Below, one piece after another: positions 1-9,136 of a stretch of 64,000 bases of DNA. Position numbers and translations under genes: made by a program. The stretch spans positions 124,001 through 188,000 of the forward strand of contig JHVD01000003.1 in assembly GCA_000619965.1 (NCBI GenBank), in the 5' to 3' direction. Numbering within the stretch: position 1 is the stretch's first letter; each line of letters opens with the position of its first letter. This stretch comes from Propionibacteriaceae bacterium P6A17. Its GTDB lineage: Bacteria; Actinomycetota; Actinomycetes; Propionibacteriales; Propionibacteriaceae. The notes beneath the pieces were generated by a model. The model made no database searches, was not told where the DNA came from, and worked only from the letters and a program-made list of their open reading frames with translations.

Positions 1-2
1 AC

Positions 3-2081
3 GATGAGTTGGCTTCGAAGGTTGCTGCCAAGATCTTCGAGGAGGGCCTCGGCGCGGGCCCGGCTCGCGCACATGCCAAGGCCGAGCGGCAGTTGAGGCT
101 TCGTCGCGCATCCGAGGCACGCGAGCCTCTCCCTCCGACCGACGATGCACAGCCGCGAGCTGACCCGCATGCAGCGCCACCGCACCCGCGCGTCACGCCC
201 GCCACCGTCGCCAACCGGTTCAAACCTCACAAGGCGTCGACGACCACCCCGCCAGTCGCACCGGTGGCTCGCAGGGCAGGTGAAGTGGCCACCGAAGCGA
301 CACCCGGCCCAGCGCGACGCGCGGTCGAGTCGTCCAGGACGAGCTATCGGGCGTTCTGGCGTATCGACGGGCCAGTCATCAGCACAGTGCGCGGTGAGCT
401 CCTCGCCTGGCTGGGCAGCAAGCGAGTCCCCGCCGCGCTCGTCGAGGCCGAGTCCGGGAAGGAATCGATCGACGGCAAGCTGCACAGGTGGGCCTTCGAC
501 GTCGGACGGTCCGACGACGCCAGCGCCCTTGCGTTCACACTCGAGCAGCCCACGCGGGACGGCACCTTCACCACCGAGATCTCCGCGTACGAGGGCCAAG
601 ACGGACGCTCGTGGGTGTTCGTCCACGTGTACAACGACGCGGACAGGTTCGTGGACTCCCCCAACATCGCGTCGTCGCTGATCCGGGCGCTCGACATCCG
701 CGAGGCCGGCCAGCGCCTCGGCGTCACGCTCGAACCGGTAAGCGGCGTCGACGCACTGGCGCTCCTCGAGGACGAGCAGCGTCGGCTGCCCGTCGTCATG
801 TACGCCGTCAACGGCGCGCCGGGCGAGGAGCGCTACGAAGCCGCCGTCGCTCGAGCACGTCAGTGGGTACCCAAGCTGGTCGGACAGGCGCACCTGGTGC
901 TGCTGGATGCGGCGGCCGGTCACGAGTTCAACACCCTTGTAGCACGTGAGCTCGAACTTTGGCCGTGGTCCATGCGCGTCTACCAGCCCGGCTTTGAGCG
1001 AGACGACGCCGAGCAGAAATTCTCGCACCGCTACCTCTCTCAGGGCTATTTGTCGGACTCCGACGATCGCCGGGTGTCCGGGCGCCTGATCGGTCTCGTG
1101 AGGGCCGTGGCGCAGAGGGGCCAGACGCCGTCGGAGGTGCGGCGAGCGCAGCGCCTGCTCGATCGGGTCCGCGAGGATCGAGAGCAGACCGAGCGGAAGG
1201 CGCAACTACAGCAGGCCGTAGAACCCGTTGGCGACGCTGTCTCGCACGCGCATTCCCCTGCCGAGCTGCAACTCATGGCCCAGCTCCTGCCTCTGGTGCA
1301 GTCGCTGTTCAGCCCCGACGCCGCCCCCGACGACATCGTCGCCGAGTTGGAGGACAAACTGACAGCCCAAGACCTCGCACCTCGTGTGGAGAAGCTCCAG
1401 ACCGAACTCGACCAGACCACCGACGCCCTCGAGTTCGCGAAGCTCGAATTGCAGGACGTCCGCGCAGAGGCTCTGGCCGAGACCGCGGACCTGGAGCGAC
1501 AACTGGAGCGTTCCAAGCGCGAGGCCAGCTACTACCAGCAGGAGTTGTCCAAGCTCGATGCAGGGCGAGCCTACAGCTACGTGGACGAGGACCCCGTTGA
1601 AGACATCGACGACATCGAGATAGTCCTCAGCCGTGCCCGCGGGCTCGCCCACGTCGAGGTGACCTGGGACGAGGATGTCGTCAGGCAGATCGCTGCGTGG
1701 GACAAGAACAACGTCGTCCCGCGTGTCGCCTGGCAGGCGCTCGAGGCGCTCGATGCGTTCGCGAAGGCTTGGGTCTGTGGGGAGTTCCGGGGCAACTTCC
1801 TCGACTACGCCGAGCAGCACGAGGGTTTCGGCCCGCGCAAGATCGCGATGCAGGAGTCCAACCAGACGATGAAGCGCTGGGGCAAGGAGCGAGAGTTCCG
1901 GGTGCCGACCTCGGTGGATCCGTCGGGTGTCTACCGCATGCAGTCGCACATTCGCCTCTGCTCGCAGAGTGGCAGCATCGCGACGCGTATGTACTTCCTC
2001 GACGACCTGGCGCACACGGGCAAGATCTACGTCGGCTACCTCGGCGAGCACCTGACCAACACCCAAACGGCCAACTTCTGA
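3..2081 (+). CDS. Uncharacterised coiled-coil protein, 5' end outside window
   Basis: The frame is open to the window edge (GAT GAG TTG GCT...), so the true start probably lies upstream and the visible 690 or so residues are a C-terminal part. The N-terminal 120 residues are Ala/Pro/Arg-rich and look disordered. A globular segment follows (about residues 115-390, with many Trp and acidic residues), then a Glu/Gln-rich coiled coil (about 390-520). A compact C-terminal domain of about 130 residues ends in the motif YVGYLGEHL. I recognise no family. It is followed 42 bp later by a membrane-anchored coiled-coil protein on the same strand and lies near a defence-type helicase, so a role in an anti-phage locus is plausible but only inferred from position. 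Confidence 0.6.
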   Translation, partial: DELASKVAAKIFEEGLGAGPARAHAKAERQLRLRRASEAREPLPPTDDAQPRADPHAAPPHPRVTPATVANRFKPHKASTTTPPVAPVARRAGEVATEATPGPARRAVESSRTSYRAFWRIDGPVISTVRGELLAWLGSKRVPAALVEAESGKESIDGKLHRWAFDVGRSDDASALAFTLEQPTRDGTFTTEISAYEGQDGRSWVFVHVYNDADRFVDSPNIASSLIRALDIREAGQRLGVTLEPVSGVDALALLEDEQRRLPVVMYAVNGAPGEERYEAAVARARQWVPKLVGQAHLVLLDAAAGHEFNTLVARELELWPWSMRVYQPGFERDDAEQKFSHRYLSQGYLSDSDDRRVSGRLIGLVRAVAQRGQTPSEVRRAQRLLDRVREDREQTERKAQLQQAVEPVGDAVSHAHSPAELQLMAQLLPLVQSLFSPDAAPDDIVAELEDKLTAQDLAPRVEKLQTELDQTTDALEFAKLELQDVRAEALAETADLERQLERSKREASYYQQELSKLDAGRAYSYVDEDPVEDIDDIEIVLSRARGLAHVEVTWDEDVVRQIAAWDKNNVVPRVAWQALEALDAFAKAWVCGEFRGNFLDYAEQHEGFGPRKIAMQESNQTMKRWGKEREFRVPTSVDPSGVYRMQSHIRLCSQSGSIATRMYFLDDLAHTGKIYVGYLGEHLTNTQTANF

Positions 2082-2123
2082 CACGATGGGCTTGGAGCGC
2101 CCCGACGCGGAGAGGATTCGACG

Positions 2124-3581
2124 ATGGACTGGTGGTGGGTCGCCGTCGCGGTCGCGGTGGTCATCGTGGCTGCGGGGGTCGTCATCTGGCTGCGGTCGCG
2201 TCGGACGGCACCCGCGGGGGTGTCCGACGGTGAGGAGCCAGCAATCCTCGCTGAAGAGATCACCCCCGATTTCCCGCTGTCTGGTGTGCTTGTCCCCACG
2301 GAGAACGACGATCCAGTCCATTTGAACGACCTGCTCTCCACCGAGCTCGGCACGATGCGCGAGTCGACGATGCTGTTCGGCTCGCGATTCGCAGCCCTCC
2401 GCAGAGACCTTGTGCCAGATCCCTCCACGCAGACGAAGCTCGGTCGAAACAACACTGTGGCGATCGCCCTGCGCGAGCTCACACAAGCTATCCGCCACGG
2501 TCACGCGCCCGAAGCGTTGTTCGAGACGGTGCAGGCATTCACCTCGGACATGCCAGCCGAGGAGATGGTCAAAGCTGTCGCAGGCGTCGGTCTGCGCGGC
2601 TTCACCCGCAGCGGGGGCAAGATCAGCAAGCAGGCGAAGTTCGTTCCCGAAGTGCTCCTGCGCCCCCTCGCCAGCGGGGGATCCCGGACACTGATCGGCG
2701 TCGGCAAAGGTGGCGTCGTGGTGCTCGGTACGACGATCGCCTGGCCGGCTGTCGCTGCCGTGGCCGCGATCGTCTCGGTGAGTACCCTCACCGAACACCA
2801 GCGAGCCGAGCATGAGAAGTACGTCCGTCGTGAGCTACGGAACATCAATCAGAAGCTGGACGACCAGCGGCAGGCCCAGCGCCAGACCAACGCCCAGCAG
2901 CTCGCGACGCTCTACAGCCGCCTGATCGACGGGGATCTCGTCACCTTCGCCGACGTACAGATCTCGCTCAGAGACGTGGCCAACGAGTTCCATCAGTCAA
3001 TGGCCGAACTCGAGCGGATGCACTCTCATCTCGCGGACCACAGCGCCGGAACGTCCAACGACAAGGCGTTGGCCGAAAAGCTCAGCGTGGACGGTCTCGA
3101 CCAAGTGCCGCTCACACTCGTCAACATCGAAACTGCGATCGGACACCAGCGTCGGGCGTTCTGGGCCGAGCTGGCCGTGGCACAGTTGGATCCCTCATGC
3201 GTTCAGGGCCCCGAGCTTGAGCGCACGCTGAGAAAGCAGGGCGAGCAGATCCAGCAAGCCGAGGCCCTGTTCCGGGGGGCCATCGAGTCGATCACGGCTC
3301 TGAACACGTCCCCGAAGAACTGGCTCGGGCTGCAGGGGAAGCACACGAAGCAGCTCGCGGACCTGGTCGGGTCCGTCAGGCTGCTCTTCCCTGCGACCGA
3401 CCTCGACGAAGCTCCGGAGAATCGTCAGGTGACCATGATCGTCGACGAGCATGGCGATGTCTACGTACTCGACAACCCCCTGGACATCGACGACTTGGAG
3501 CGGAAGCCGGAGCTGGAACGGCTGGCCGGAGCCATGCGGGCGCTGTACGACACCCGCGTGGAGCAGACGCTCAGCGCATGA
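2124..3581 (+). CDS. Membrane-anchored coiled-coil protein of unknown function
   Basis: 485 residues. The ATG at 2124 has a GGAGAGG ribosome site about 8 bases upstream. Residues 4-24 form one hydrophobic helix followed by Arg-rich RSRR, so the protein is probably an N-terminally anchored membrane protein. A second hydrophobic stretch near residues 193-217 (Gly/Val/Ala-rich) could re-enter the membrane. The rest is helical and charged, with a Gln/Arg coiled coil around 225-270. I recognise no family. It follows the 690-residue protein by 42 bp, suggesting one transcript, and overlaps the convergent 97-residue gene by 11 bases. A membrane-associated effector for the neighbouring helicase locus is a guess from context. 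Confidence 0.65.
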   Translation: MDWWWVAVAVAVVIVAAGVVIWLRSRRTAPAGVSDGEEPAILAEEITPDFPLSGVLVPTENDDPVHLNDLLSTELGTMRESTMLFGSRFAALRRDLVPDPSTQTKLGRNNTVAIALRELTQAIRHGHAPEALFETVQAFTSDMPAEEMVKAVAGVGLRGFTRSGGKISKQAKFVPEVLLRPLASGGSRTLIGVGKGGVVVLGTTIAWPAVAAVAAIVSVSTLTEHQRAEHEKYVRRELRNINQKLDDQRQAQRQTNAQQLATLYSRLIDGDLVTFADVQISLRDVANEFHQSMAELERMHSHLADHSAGTSNDKALAEKLSVDGLDQVPLTLVNIETAIGHQRRAFWAELAVAQLDPSCVQGPELERTLRKQGEQIQQAEALFRGAIESITALNTSPKNWLGLQGKHTKQLADLVGSVRLLFPATDLDEAPENRQVTMIVDEHGDVYVLDNPLDIDDLERKPELERLAGAMRALYDTRVEQTLSA

Positions 3582-3864
3582 ACTCAGGAAGCCCGTTCTC
3601 CAGCGCGAACTGCCGGAGGTATTCCTCCACGTTGCTGGCCGTCAGCCCCTCCCGGAAGTAGCTCGAGTGGGTGACGCGCACGGTGTCGAGCGAATCGGAC
3701 CCGACCAGTACGACATCGATCATGCGGTCCTGGCCCTTGCTGTCCTCCGCGGCTTCATAGGCGCGCAACGCCTCTGACGAGTCAGCGAACTCGTCCAGTC
3801 GGAGCTGTCTGCCTGTGCGGCGGTCGAACACGATGAGGAAATGCTTCAGCGATGACTTCGCCAT
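3571..3864 (-). CDS. Small unknown protein (97 aa) downstream of the helicase
   Basis: The start at 3864 (MAKSSLKHF) is preferred over an in-frame ATG 48 bases upstream because an AGAGGAG ribosome site lies 8 bases before it. The 97-residue product has a beta-rich start (LKHFLIVFDRRTGR), a run of helices around DSSEALRAYEAAE, and a later beta segment (IDVVLVGSD). It ends convergently inside the last codons of the membrane coiled-coil gene. Short proteins of this composition occur beside restriction and defence helicases, but I cannot name the family. It probably shares a transcript with the helicase, about 200 bp upstream. Confidence 0.6.
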   Translation of the reverse strand: MAKSSLKHFLIVFDRRTGRQLRLDEFADSSEALRAYEAAEDSKGQDRMIDVVLVGSDSLDTVRVTHSSYFREGLTASNVEEYLRQFALENGLPEFMR

Positions 3865-3895
3865 CGTCTTGCTCCTCTCATCGGATGAGTCGATC

Positions 3896-3976
3896 CTAAA
3901 ACAGGTTGTCAAAGGCTTCTGCCAGCGCGCTACGCATGTCCGATGTCACCGGCCCGCCGAACTCCTGTGCCTCCAC
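3896..3976 (-). CDS. Possible micro-ORF between helicase and small gene
   Basis: In the 200-bp gap after the helicase a short frame reads V-E-A-Q-E-F-G-G-P-V-T-S-D-M-R-S-A-L-A-E and ends AFDNLF. It stops 32 bases before the next start codon. The frame stays open for about 20 codons further upstream, so a longer product of up to about 46 residues is possible. The amino-acid composition looks protein-like, unlike the opposite strand. It could be a micro-protein or the tail of a decayed gene. There is no clear ribosome site. Confidence 0.2.
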   Translation of the reverse strand: MEAQEFGGPVTSDMRSALAEAFDNLF

Positions 3977-4063
3977 GATACGAGAAGCGGCCAAAGCCCA
4001 AGTATTGATAGAGACGGATTCGCTTCCCAGCTTTGTTCACGCGACTCTTGCTCGGATACTCGC

Positions 4064-7000
4064 TCACCACGGCACCTGTCCCTTCGCCCACACTTCCCGC
4101 CACGGCAACACCTGCGAGCCCTTGCTGTAGTCGCCGAACGAGATCCCGTCGAAGGGATCCTGCACGTACACCACCTCGTCCTTGGAGGGGTCGTCGGGAT
4201 CGACGGCGACCAGCGCCAACCGGTAGTCGGGCTGCTTGTTCTTGGACGTCAGCACCTCGCTGCGAGTGATGTGGAACTCCGCGGCGCCCTTGATTCGCCC
4301 CTTCACTTCGAGGGTGACCGCCGGACCTTCGGCAGGCAGGCTCGTGATGTCGAATCCCTCGTTGTTGCGGGGCTGCTCGTACGGCACACGGCCGAGCGAT
4401 CGCTCGATCTCCAGCACCTTGTCCACCGCCCTGCGCTCGGTCGCGGACGTATCGGTGGCGTTGGCTCCCGCATCAGGACCCGTGGCCGGCAGCACCAAGG
4501 CGTAGCTCACGATCTGCGGTGCCTTGGCCGCGAGCCTCCGCTGGGCGTCGATCTCCGCCTTGCGTTGATCGAGACGGTCCCGGAGCTCGGACACGCGCTG
4601 CATCAGGGCGGCGGCAGACTGCTTCACTGCCTTGCCCGCAGCCTCGGCCGCGTCGGCCTCCACCGCACGCTCACTCAGCCGGCTGATCTCATGCGACAAC
4701 CGGCTGTAGGCCGCTTCCCAGAGCCTGTCCATGCGCTGCTCACGCGCGGGACGCAGCTCGTCGAGTCGCGACGGCAACAGCTCGCCGACGACGTGGTCCA
4801 GCGCCGCAGCCTCAGCATCTTCGAGCCAGGGCATCGTATCGACATGCGCGACGCCGTCGGGGCACGGATCGAAATCGAGATGGGGGGTGAAACCGGCGAG
4901 GGCGATGTCACCAGCCTCGTCGACGAGGATGTGCCGAAACTGGCGATCGATGGTCTCTCCCTGACCGTCGACGATCTCTTGGGCCACACCCACAAGGAGG
5001 TGGGGCGACGCGATGCTCGGGCTGGAAAATACTGCTCCGGCCTGCAGGGTGGGTCCGAACTCCTCCAGCGCCTGCCGGAGCACCTCGTCGTGCAGCGGCT
5101 GGCCGGGCGCGAGCAGGGCGGCGCGGGCTTCGTCGGGTCCCTGCTCGGGCTGCGGGTCGAACGTGACCAATGAGTAGCTCGAGGCGATCGCGAGGGACTT
5201 CTTCCGGAACCGCTGCGGCACGTGGCGGATCTCATAGGCCAGTGCTCCGCGCTTGGACCACCGCCCGCCGAGCTGTTTCCACGCCGCCGCGAACGCCTCG
5301 TGGATGAAGTGCGGTGCGAGGCGCCGTGCCTCCGCCTCCGCCATACGCACCCTGAGTGACTGCACGTCCTCAGGCGTCAGGTGATCGTGCTCGAGGTCGT
5401 TGCGCTCGATGAGCGCCTGGATCCCTGCACCGGCCTTCTCATTGACGACCTCGCGCATGCGGGCACGCACGGCCGGGTCGTCGCCGAAGCGGATCGCCTC
5501 GATGAGCAGATCCTTGAGGTTGTCGCCGTCGGAGAACGCCTGCCCAAGCACGTCGAAGACCTTGCCTTGATAGGCCTTGCTCATCTCGTCGATCTTCCGC
5601 AGCAGCGTCAGGTACACGTCGCCCTCGCGGGTATTGCTGGCGACGAGGTTCCAAAGCTGACAGGTCTCCTGCTGGCCGATGCGGTGGACGCGGCCGAACC
5701 GCTGCTCGAGGCGATTCGGGTTCCACGGGAGGTCGTAGTTGACCATGAGGTGGGCCGCCTGCAGATTGAGGCCTTCGCCCGCGGCGTCGGTGGCGATGAG
5801 GAACTGGGCGTCGTCGTTGTGGGTGAACTCGGCCGTGACGCGCCGACGCTCCTTGCGGCTCACCCCGCCATGGATGGCGAGCACCGCGGATGGATCACCC
5901 AGCAGCACCGCGATCTGCTGCCGCAGGTACTCCAACGTGTCCCGGTGCTCGGTGAAGATGATGAGCTTGCGACGCTTCCCTCCCGTATCCAGGGTGTTGT
6001 GCACGATCAGGTCTCGAAGCTGCTCCCACTTCACGTCGCCGGGCGTGTCTCGGACGCGCTTCGCGAGCTTGCGGAGCTGGTCCAGGACAGCGAGCTCCGC
6101 GTCGAGCTCGGCAACCGTGCGGGCGCTCGTCGCAGAATCGGCAACCTCGCTGATCTGCTCCTCGTACTCGCCCGACGGGAACTCCTCGTCCTCGTCGAAC
6201 GCGTCGAACTCATCGTCCGTCACCGCGATACCGCGCGCGGTCTCGTCACGCCGCTTCTGCAGGCGGTCGTACCTGCGCCGCAGTGACTGATAGATCGCTT
6301 CGGGACTCGACGCCAGACGCCGCTGGAGCACGGTCAGCGCGAATCCGACGGTGTTCTTGCGCTTGCCATCGAGCTTGTCAGCCCTGTTCATCTCGGTGCG
6401 GACGTAGTCGGAGACCTTCTCGTAGAGCTCCTGCTCGTCGGGCGACAGCTCGTACTCGACGGTGCTCGCCACACGCTGGGGAAACAGCGGCCTGCCGTCG
6501 AGCGTGACCAGATCCTCCTTGACCATGCGTCGCATGAACGCGGATGGATCGAGGCGGACCACGCCATTGGTGGCTCTGCCTGCGAAGGTGTCCTCGTCGA
6601 GCAGTGAGAGGAAGAACTGGAAGTCCTCCTCCTTGCCCGCGTGTGGCGTGGCCGTCATGAGCAGGAAGTGTCGTGTCCGATCCCGAAGAAGCTCCCCCAG
6701 CTCGAATCGCAACGACTTCTTGACCTCGTTGGAGAACACGTGGGCGCTCATCCGGTGCGCCTCGTCCACGACGACGAGATCCCAGTGGCTCTCCGCGAGC
6801 TGTTCGCGCAGGTCCTCATTGCGCGCGAGATGATCCATGCGCGCGATGAGCAGCGGGTTGCTGTCAAAGACGGAGCCGCTGCGCTTGGCGTTGATGAGGT
6901 CGTTGGTCAGCAGCGTGAACTCGATGCCGAACTTCTCGCCCAGCTCGTCCTGCCACTGCTCCACCAGCCCTCCGGGCGCGACGATCAGGCACCGCCGCAC

Positions 7001-7444
7001 GTCGTCACGGAGCATCACCTGCTTCAGGTAGAGGCCCGCCATGATCGTCTTGCCCGCGCCCGGGTCGTCCGCGAGCAAGAACCGCAGCGGCACGCGGGGC
7101 AACATCTCGGCGTAGACGGCCTTGAGCTGGTGCGGCAGGGGCTGGACGTTGCTCGTCGCGACGGACAGGAACTCGTCGTACTTCGCCGCTTCGAGAATGC
7201 GTTGCGCCTCGGATGCGAGACGGAACTCGTCGATGTTGGCGTCGAACCTGCGCTGGGCTGCCGCCAGCGAGAGCTGCACGGCGTCGTCGGCGTAGACGAG
7301 TTTCCCGTCGTAGGCGCCCCGCTGACTCCGGTAGGTGATCTCGACGGCGCCCCCGCCCCGAGGGCGCACGGCCACCACTTCGGCCCAGCCGTCGGGCGTG
7401 AGCCCTGTCAAGCGTTGTCCCGGCGTGATCTCTGCGAGCTCCAT
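4064..7444 (-). CDS. SNF2-family DEAH helicase with C-terminal DUF3883-like domain
   Basis: 1126 residues. The N-terminal module (1-110) starts ITPGQRLTG. The ATPase follows, with Walker A DDPGAGKT near 126-133 and DEAH near 227-230. The helicase C-domain has TEHRDTLEYL, then ATDAAGEGLNLQ and EQRFGRVHRIGQ (motifs V and VI). Helical and coiled segments follow. The C-terminal 100 residues (GFDITSLP..VTLEVKGR...DYRLALV) match the DUF3883 pattern, a nuclease-like or modification-sensing domain found at the end of defence helicases. Such ATPases accompany methylases and DUF1156/DUF499 genes in DISARM-related arrays. No such partner is visible here, so the rest of the system may lie left of the window or the gene may be solitary. 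No clear ribosome site precedes the start. The helicase call is firm and the defence role is inferred. Confidence 0.9.
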   Translation of the reverse strand: MELAEITPGQRLTGLTPDGWAEVVAVRPRGGGAVEITYRSQRGAYDGKLVYADDAVQLSLAAAQRRFDANIDEFRLASEAQRILEAAKYDEFLSVATSNVQPLPHQLKAVYAEMLPRVPLRFLLADDPGAGKTIMAGLYLKQVMLRDDVRRCLIVAPGGLVEQWQDELGEKFGIEFTLLTNDLINAKRSGSVFDSNPLLIARMDHLARNEDLREQLAESHWDLVVVDEAHRMSAHVFSNEVKKSLRFELGELLRDRTRHFLLMTATPHAGKEEDFQFFLSLLDEDTFAGRATNGVVRLDPSAFMRRMVKEDLVTLDGRPLFPQRVASTVEYELSPDEQELYEKVSDYVRTEMNRADKLDGKRKNTVGFALTVLQRRLASSPEAIYQSLRRRYDRLQKRRDETARGIAVTDDEFDAFDEDEEFPSGEYEEQISEVADSATSARTVAELDAELAVLDQLRKLAKRVRDTPGDVKWEQLRDLIVHNTLDTGGKRRKLIIFTEHRDTLEYLRQQIAVLLGDPSAVLAIHGGVSRKERRRVTAEFTHNDDAQFLIATDAAGEGLNLQAAHLMVNYDLPWNPNRLEQRFGRVHRIGQQETCQLWNLVASNTREGDVYLTLLRKIDEMSKAYQGKVFDVLGQAFSDGDNLKDLLIEAIRFGDDPAVRARMREVVNEKAGAGIQALIERNDLEHDHLTPEDVQSLRVRMAEAEARRLAPHFIHEAFAAAWKQLGGRWSKRGALAYEIRHVPQRFRKKSLAIASSYSLVTFDPQPEQGPDEARAALLAPGQPLHDEVLRQALEEFGPTLQAGAVFSSPSIASPHLLVGVAQEIVDGQGETIDRQFRHILVDEAGDIALAGFTPHLDFDPCPDGVAHVDTMPWLEDAEAAALDHVVGELLPSRLDELRPAREQRMDRLWEAAYSRLSHEISRLSERAVEADAAEAAGKAVKQSAAALMQRVSELRDRLDQRKAEIDAQRRLAAKAPQIVSYALVLPATGPDAGANATDTSATERRAVDKVLEIERSLGRVPYEQPRNNEGFDITSLPAEGPAVTLEVKGRIKGAAEFHITRSEVLTSKNKQPDYRLALVAVDPDDPSKDEVVYVQDPFDGISFGDYSKGSQVLPWREVWAKGQVPW

Positions 7445-7620
7445 ACGGCGATTCTTGCATGGGGCTCAGACGCCGCCATCGGATATTGCGGCCAGATCAC
7501 AACTGGCTGGCCACCTCGCGGAAGCGATCCCAGGGAGCAGACTGACGTTCCGGGGCCTTGCCCGCCTTGATGAGGGTTGCCATCGTCTCCGCCACCGCGG
7601 GGAGTCCGGCAGACCGGATC

Positions 7621-7691
7621 GTCGAGCCGCCCACGAAGGCCCACGGCACTCGATGGTCGAGCCGCCGACGAAGTCGGCGAGTCGAGACCCC
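7621..7691. repeat. Direct repeat copy 1 flanking the intergenic array
   Basis: A 71-bp segment that recurs almost exactly at 7908-7978, 287 bp downstream. It contains a degenerate GTCGAGCCGCCCACGAAGG unit, then a palindromic unit with arms GCCGAC and GTCGGC around GAA, flanked by GGTCGAG and GAGTCGAGACC. This is the style of dispersed palindromic intergenic repeat common in high-GC actinobacteria. It lies in the 626-bp spacer (7445-8070) between the helicase and the PPK2 gene, which holds no convincing gene. Confidence 0.8.
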
Positions 7692-7738
7692 CCCCCACTT
7701 CCCGAAACAACCACGACAGGTCTCGATACGCCACCTAC

Positions 7739-7887
7739 GGTGGCTACTCGACCAACAGGGACAGAAAGACCGGTGGCTACTCGACCAACAGGGACAGAAA
7801 GACCGGTGGCTACTCGACCAACAAGACCGAGAGACCGGTGGCTACTCGACCAACAGGGACAGAAAGACCGGTGGCTACTCGACCAAC
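7739..7887. repeat. Five-copy 33-bp tandem repeat
   Basis: The unit begins GGTGGCTACTCGACCAAC and continues AGGGACAGAAAGACC. Copies start at 7739, 7772, 7805, 7837 and 7870. The third is 32 bp with a variant tail, and the fifth is cut after 18 bases. Just upstream, from about 7718, GGTCTCGATACGCCACC with the first GGTGGCTACTCGACCA forms an imperfect hairpin, so the array looks like tandem expansion of one arm of the flanking palindromic element. The units are contiguous, with no unique spacers. Confidence 0.85.
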
Positions 7888-7907
7888 AAGACGGCCAAAC
7901 CCCGATG

Positions 7908-7978
7908 GTCGAGCCGCCCACGAAGGCCCACAACACCCGATGGTCGAGCCGCCGACGAAGTCGGCGAGTCGAGACCCC
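7908..7978. repeat. Direct repeat copy 2 flanking the intergenic array
   Basis: Second copy of the 71-bp segment at 7621-7691, differing in a few bases around the middle (GGCACT against AACACC). It ends about 90 bp before the PPK2 start codon. Confidence 0.8.
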
Positions 7979-8070
7979 CAGGCACGGTCCGGGTGCGCGT
8001 TTGGCTCCCATCACCCACCGGCCCCGCCACAGCGCTGGCAGGATGGAGGAACCCATAGAAAGGCACCCCG

Positions 8071-9126
8071 ATGAGCTGGACCACAGACCCCCGCGACGCC
8101 CTGCGCGTCACCGCCGACTTCGACCTCGCCACGTTCGACCGCGCCAGCACCCCCGGCTTCGACGGCGACAAGGCCGAGGCGGAGGCCCTCATGGCCCAGC
8201 GCGGCGAGCTGATGGCCGAGCTGCAGGAGCGCCTGTTCGCCGAGGGCCGCGAGGGCGGCACCCGCTCGCTGCTCGTCGTCGCGCAGGGCATCGACACCGC
8301 AGGCAAGGGCGGCATCGCGCGCCACGTCATGGGCATGGTCGACCCGCAGGGCGTCCAACTGCGCAGCTTCGGCGTGCCGACGGAGGAAGAACGCGCACAC
8401 CACTATCTGTGGCGCATCGAGAAGGCCCTCCCCACGCCCGGCCGCATCGGCGTCTTCGACCGTTCCCACTACGAGGACGTCCTCGTCGTCCGGGTGGATG
8501 GCCTCGCCGAGGAAGCCGTCTGGCGCGCCCGCTACGACGAGATCAACGAGTGGGAGCGGCAGCTCGTCGAGGCGGGCATGACCGTCGTCAAGGTGGCGCT
8601 GATGGTGAGCCACGACGAGCAGGGCCGGCGCCTCATGGAGCGGCTGGACCGCCCCGACAAGCGCTGGAAGTTCTCGCCCGGAGACCTGCGGACCCGCGCC
8701 AAGTGGGACGAATACCAAGAGGCATACGCCGACGTGTTCCGCCTCACCAGCACCGAACACGCCCCCTGGTACGTCATCCCCGCCGACAAGAAGTGGTACT
8801 CGCGCCTGGCCATCACCGAGATCCTCACCCGCACCCTGGCCGAGATGCGCCCGCAGTGGCCGGTGCCCGACTTCGACGTCGCCGACATGCGCGCCCAGCT
8901 CGCCACGAGCATGTCCGACGACGCCCTTCGGCTCTCGCTGGAGGACACGCGCGAGTCGGTGGAGGAGGCCATCGCGCAGTCGGTCGACGTGCGTCAGGAG
9001 GCCATCGAGCTGCGCGGCGGCGAACGCCGCGAGGAGCGGGCCAAGGCGCTGAAGAAGGCGTGGGAGGCCGACTTGGAGGCGACCATCGCCCAGAAGAAGC
9101 GCATCCTCAAGGACCGACGGGGCTGA
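8071..9126 (+). CDS. Polyphosphate kinase 2 family phosphotransferase
   Basis: 351 residues. PPK2 enzymes transfer phosphate between polyphosphate and nucleotides in the cytoplasm. Walker A GIDTAGKGG lies at about 73-81 (the usual second position of AAGKGG is Thr here), the Walker B-type FDRSHYEDV near 129-137, and the lid-region KRWKFSPGD near 205. The core ends near residue 275. The remaining C-terminal stretch is an extra helical, charged tail (LRGGERREERAKALKKAW). The ATG has an AGAAAGG ribosome site about 10 bases upstream. The subclass (AMP, ADP or both as acceptor) cannot be decided by eye. The gene is monocistronic and convergent with the BlaI-type repressor gene. Confidence 0.92.
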   Translation: MSWTTDPRDALRVTADFDLATFDRASTPGFDGDKAEAEALMAQRGELMAELQERLFAEGREGGTRSLLVVAQGIDTAGKGGIARHVMGMVDPQGVQLRSFGVPTEEERAHHYLWRIEKALPTPGRIGVFDRSHYEDVLVVRVDGLAEEAVWRARYDEINEWERQLVEAGMTVVKVALMVSHDEQGRRLMERLDRPDKRWKFSPGDLRTRAKWDEYQEAYADVFRLTSTEHAPWYVIPADKKWYSRLAITEILTRTLAEMRPQWPVPDFDVADMRAQLATSMSDDALRLSLEDTRESVEEAIAQSVDVRQEAIELRGGERREERAKALKKAWEADLEATIAQKKRILKDRRG

Positions 9127-9136
9127 GCCCCGCCCG

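Noticed and set aside
1206-2813. 535-codon open frame on the minus strand
   Set aside because: It lies opposite two better-supported plus-strand genes and has the Asp/Val/Leu/Arg bias of a reverse-complement shadow.
7739-7887. Tandem 33-bp units as a CRISPR array
   Set aside because: The units are contiguous with no unique spacers, and there are no cas genes.
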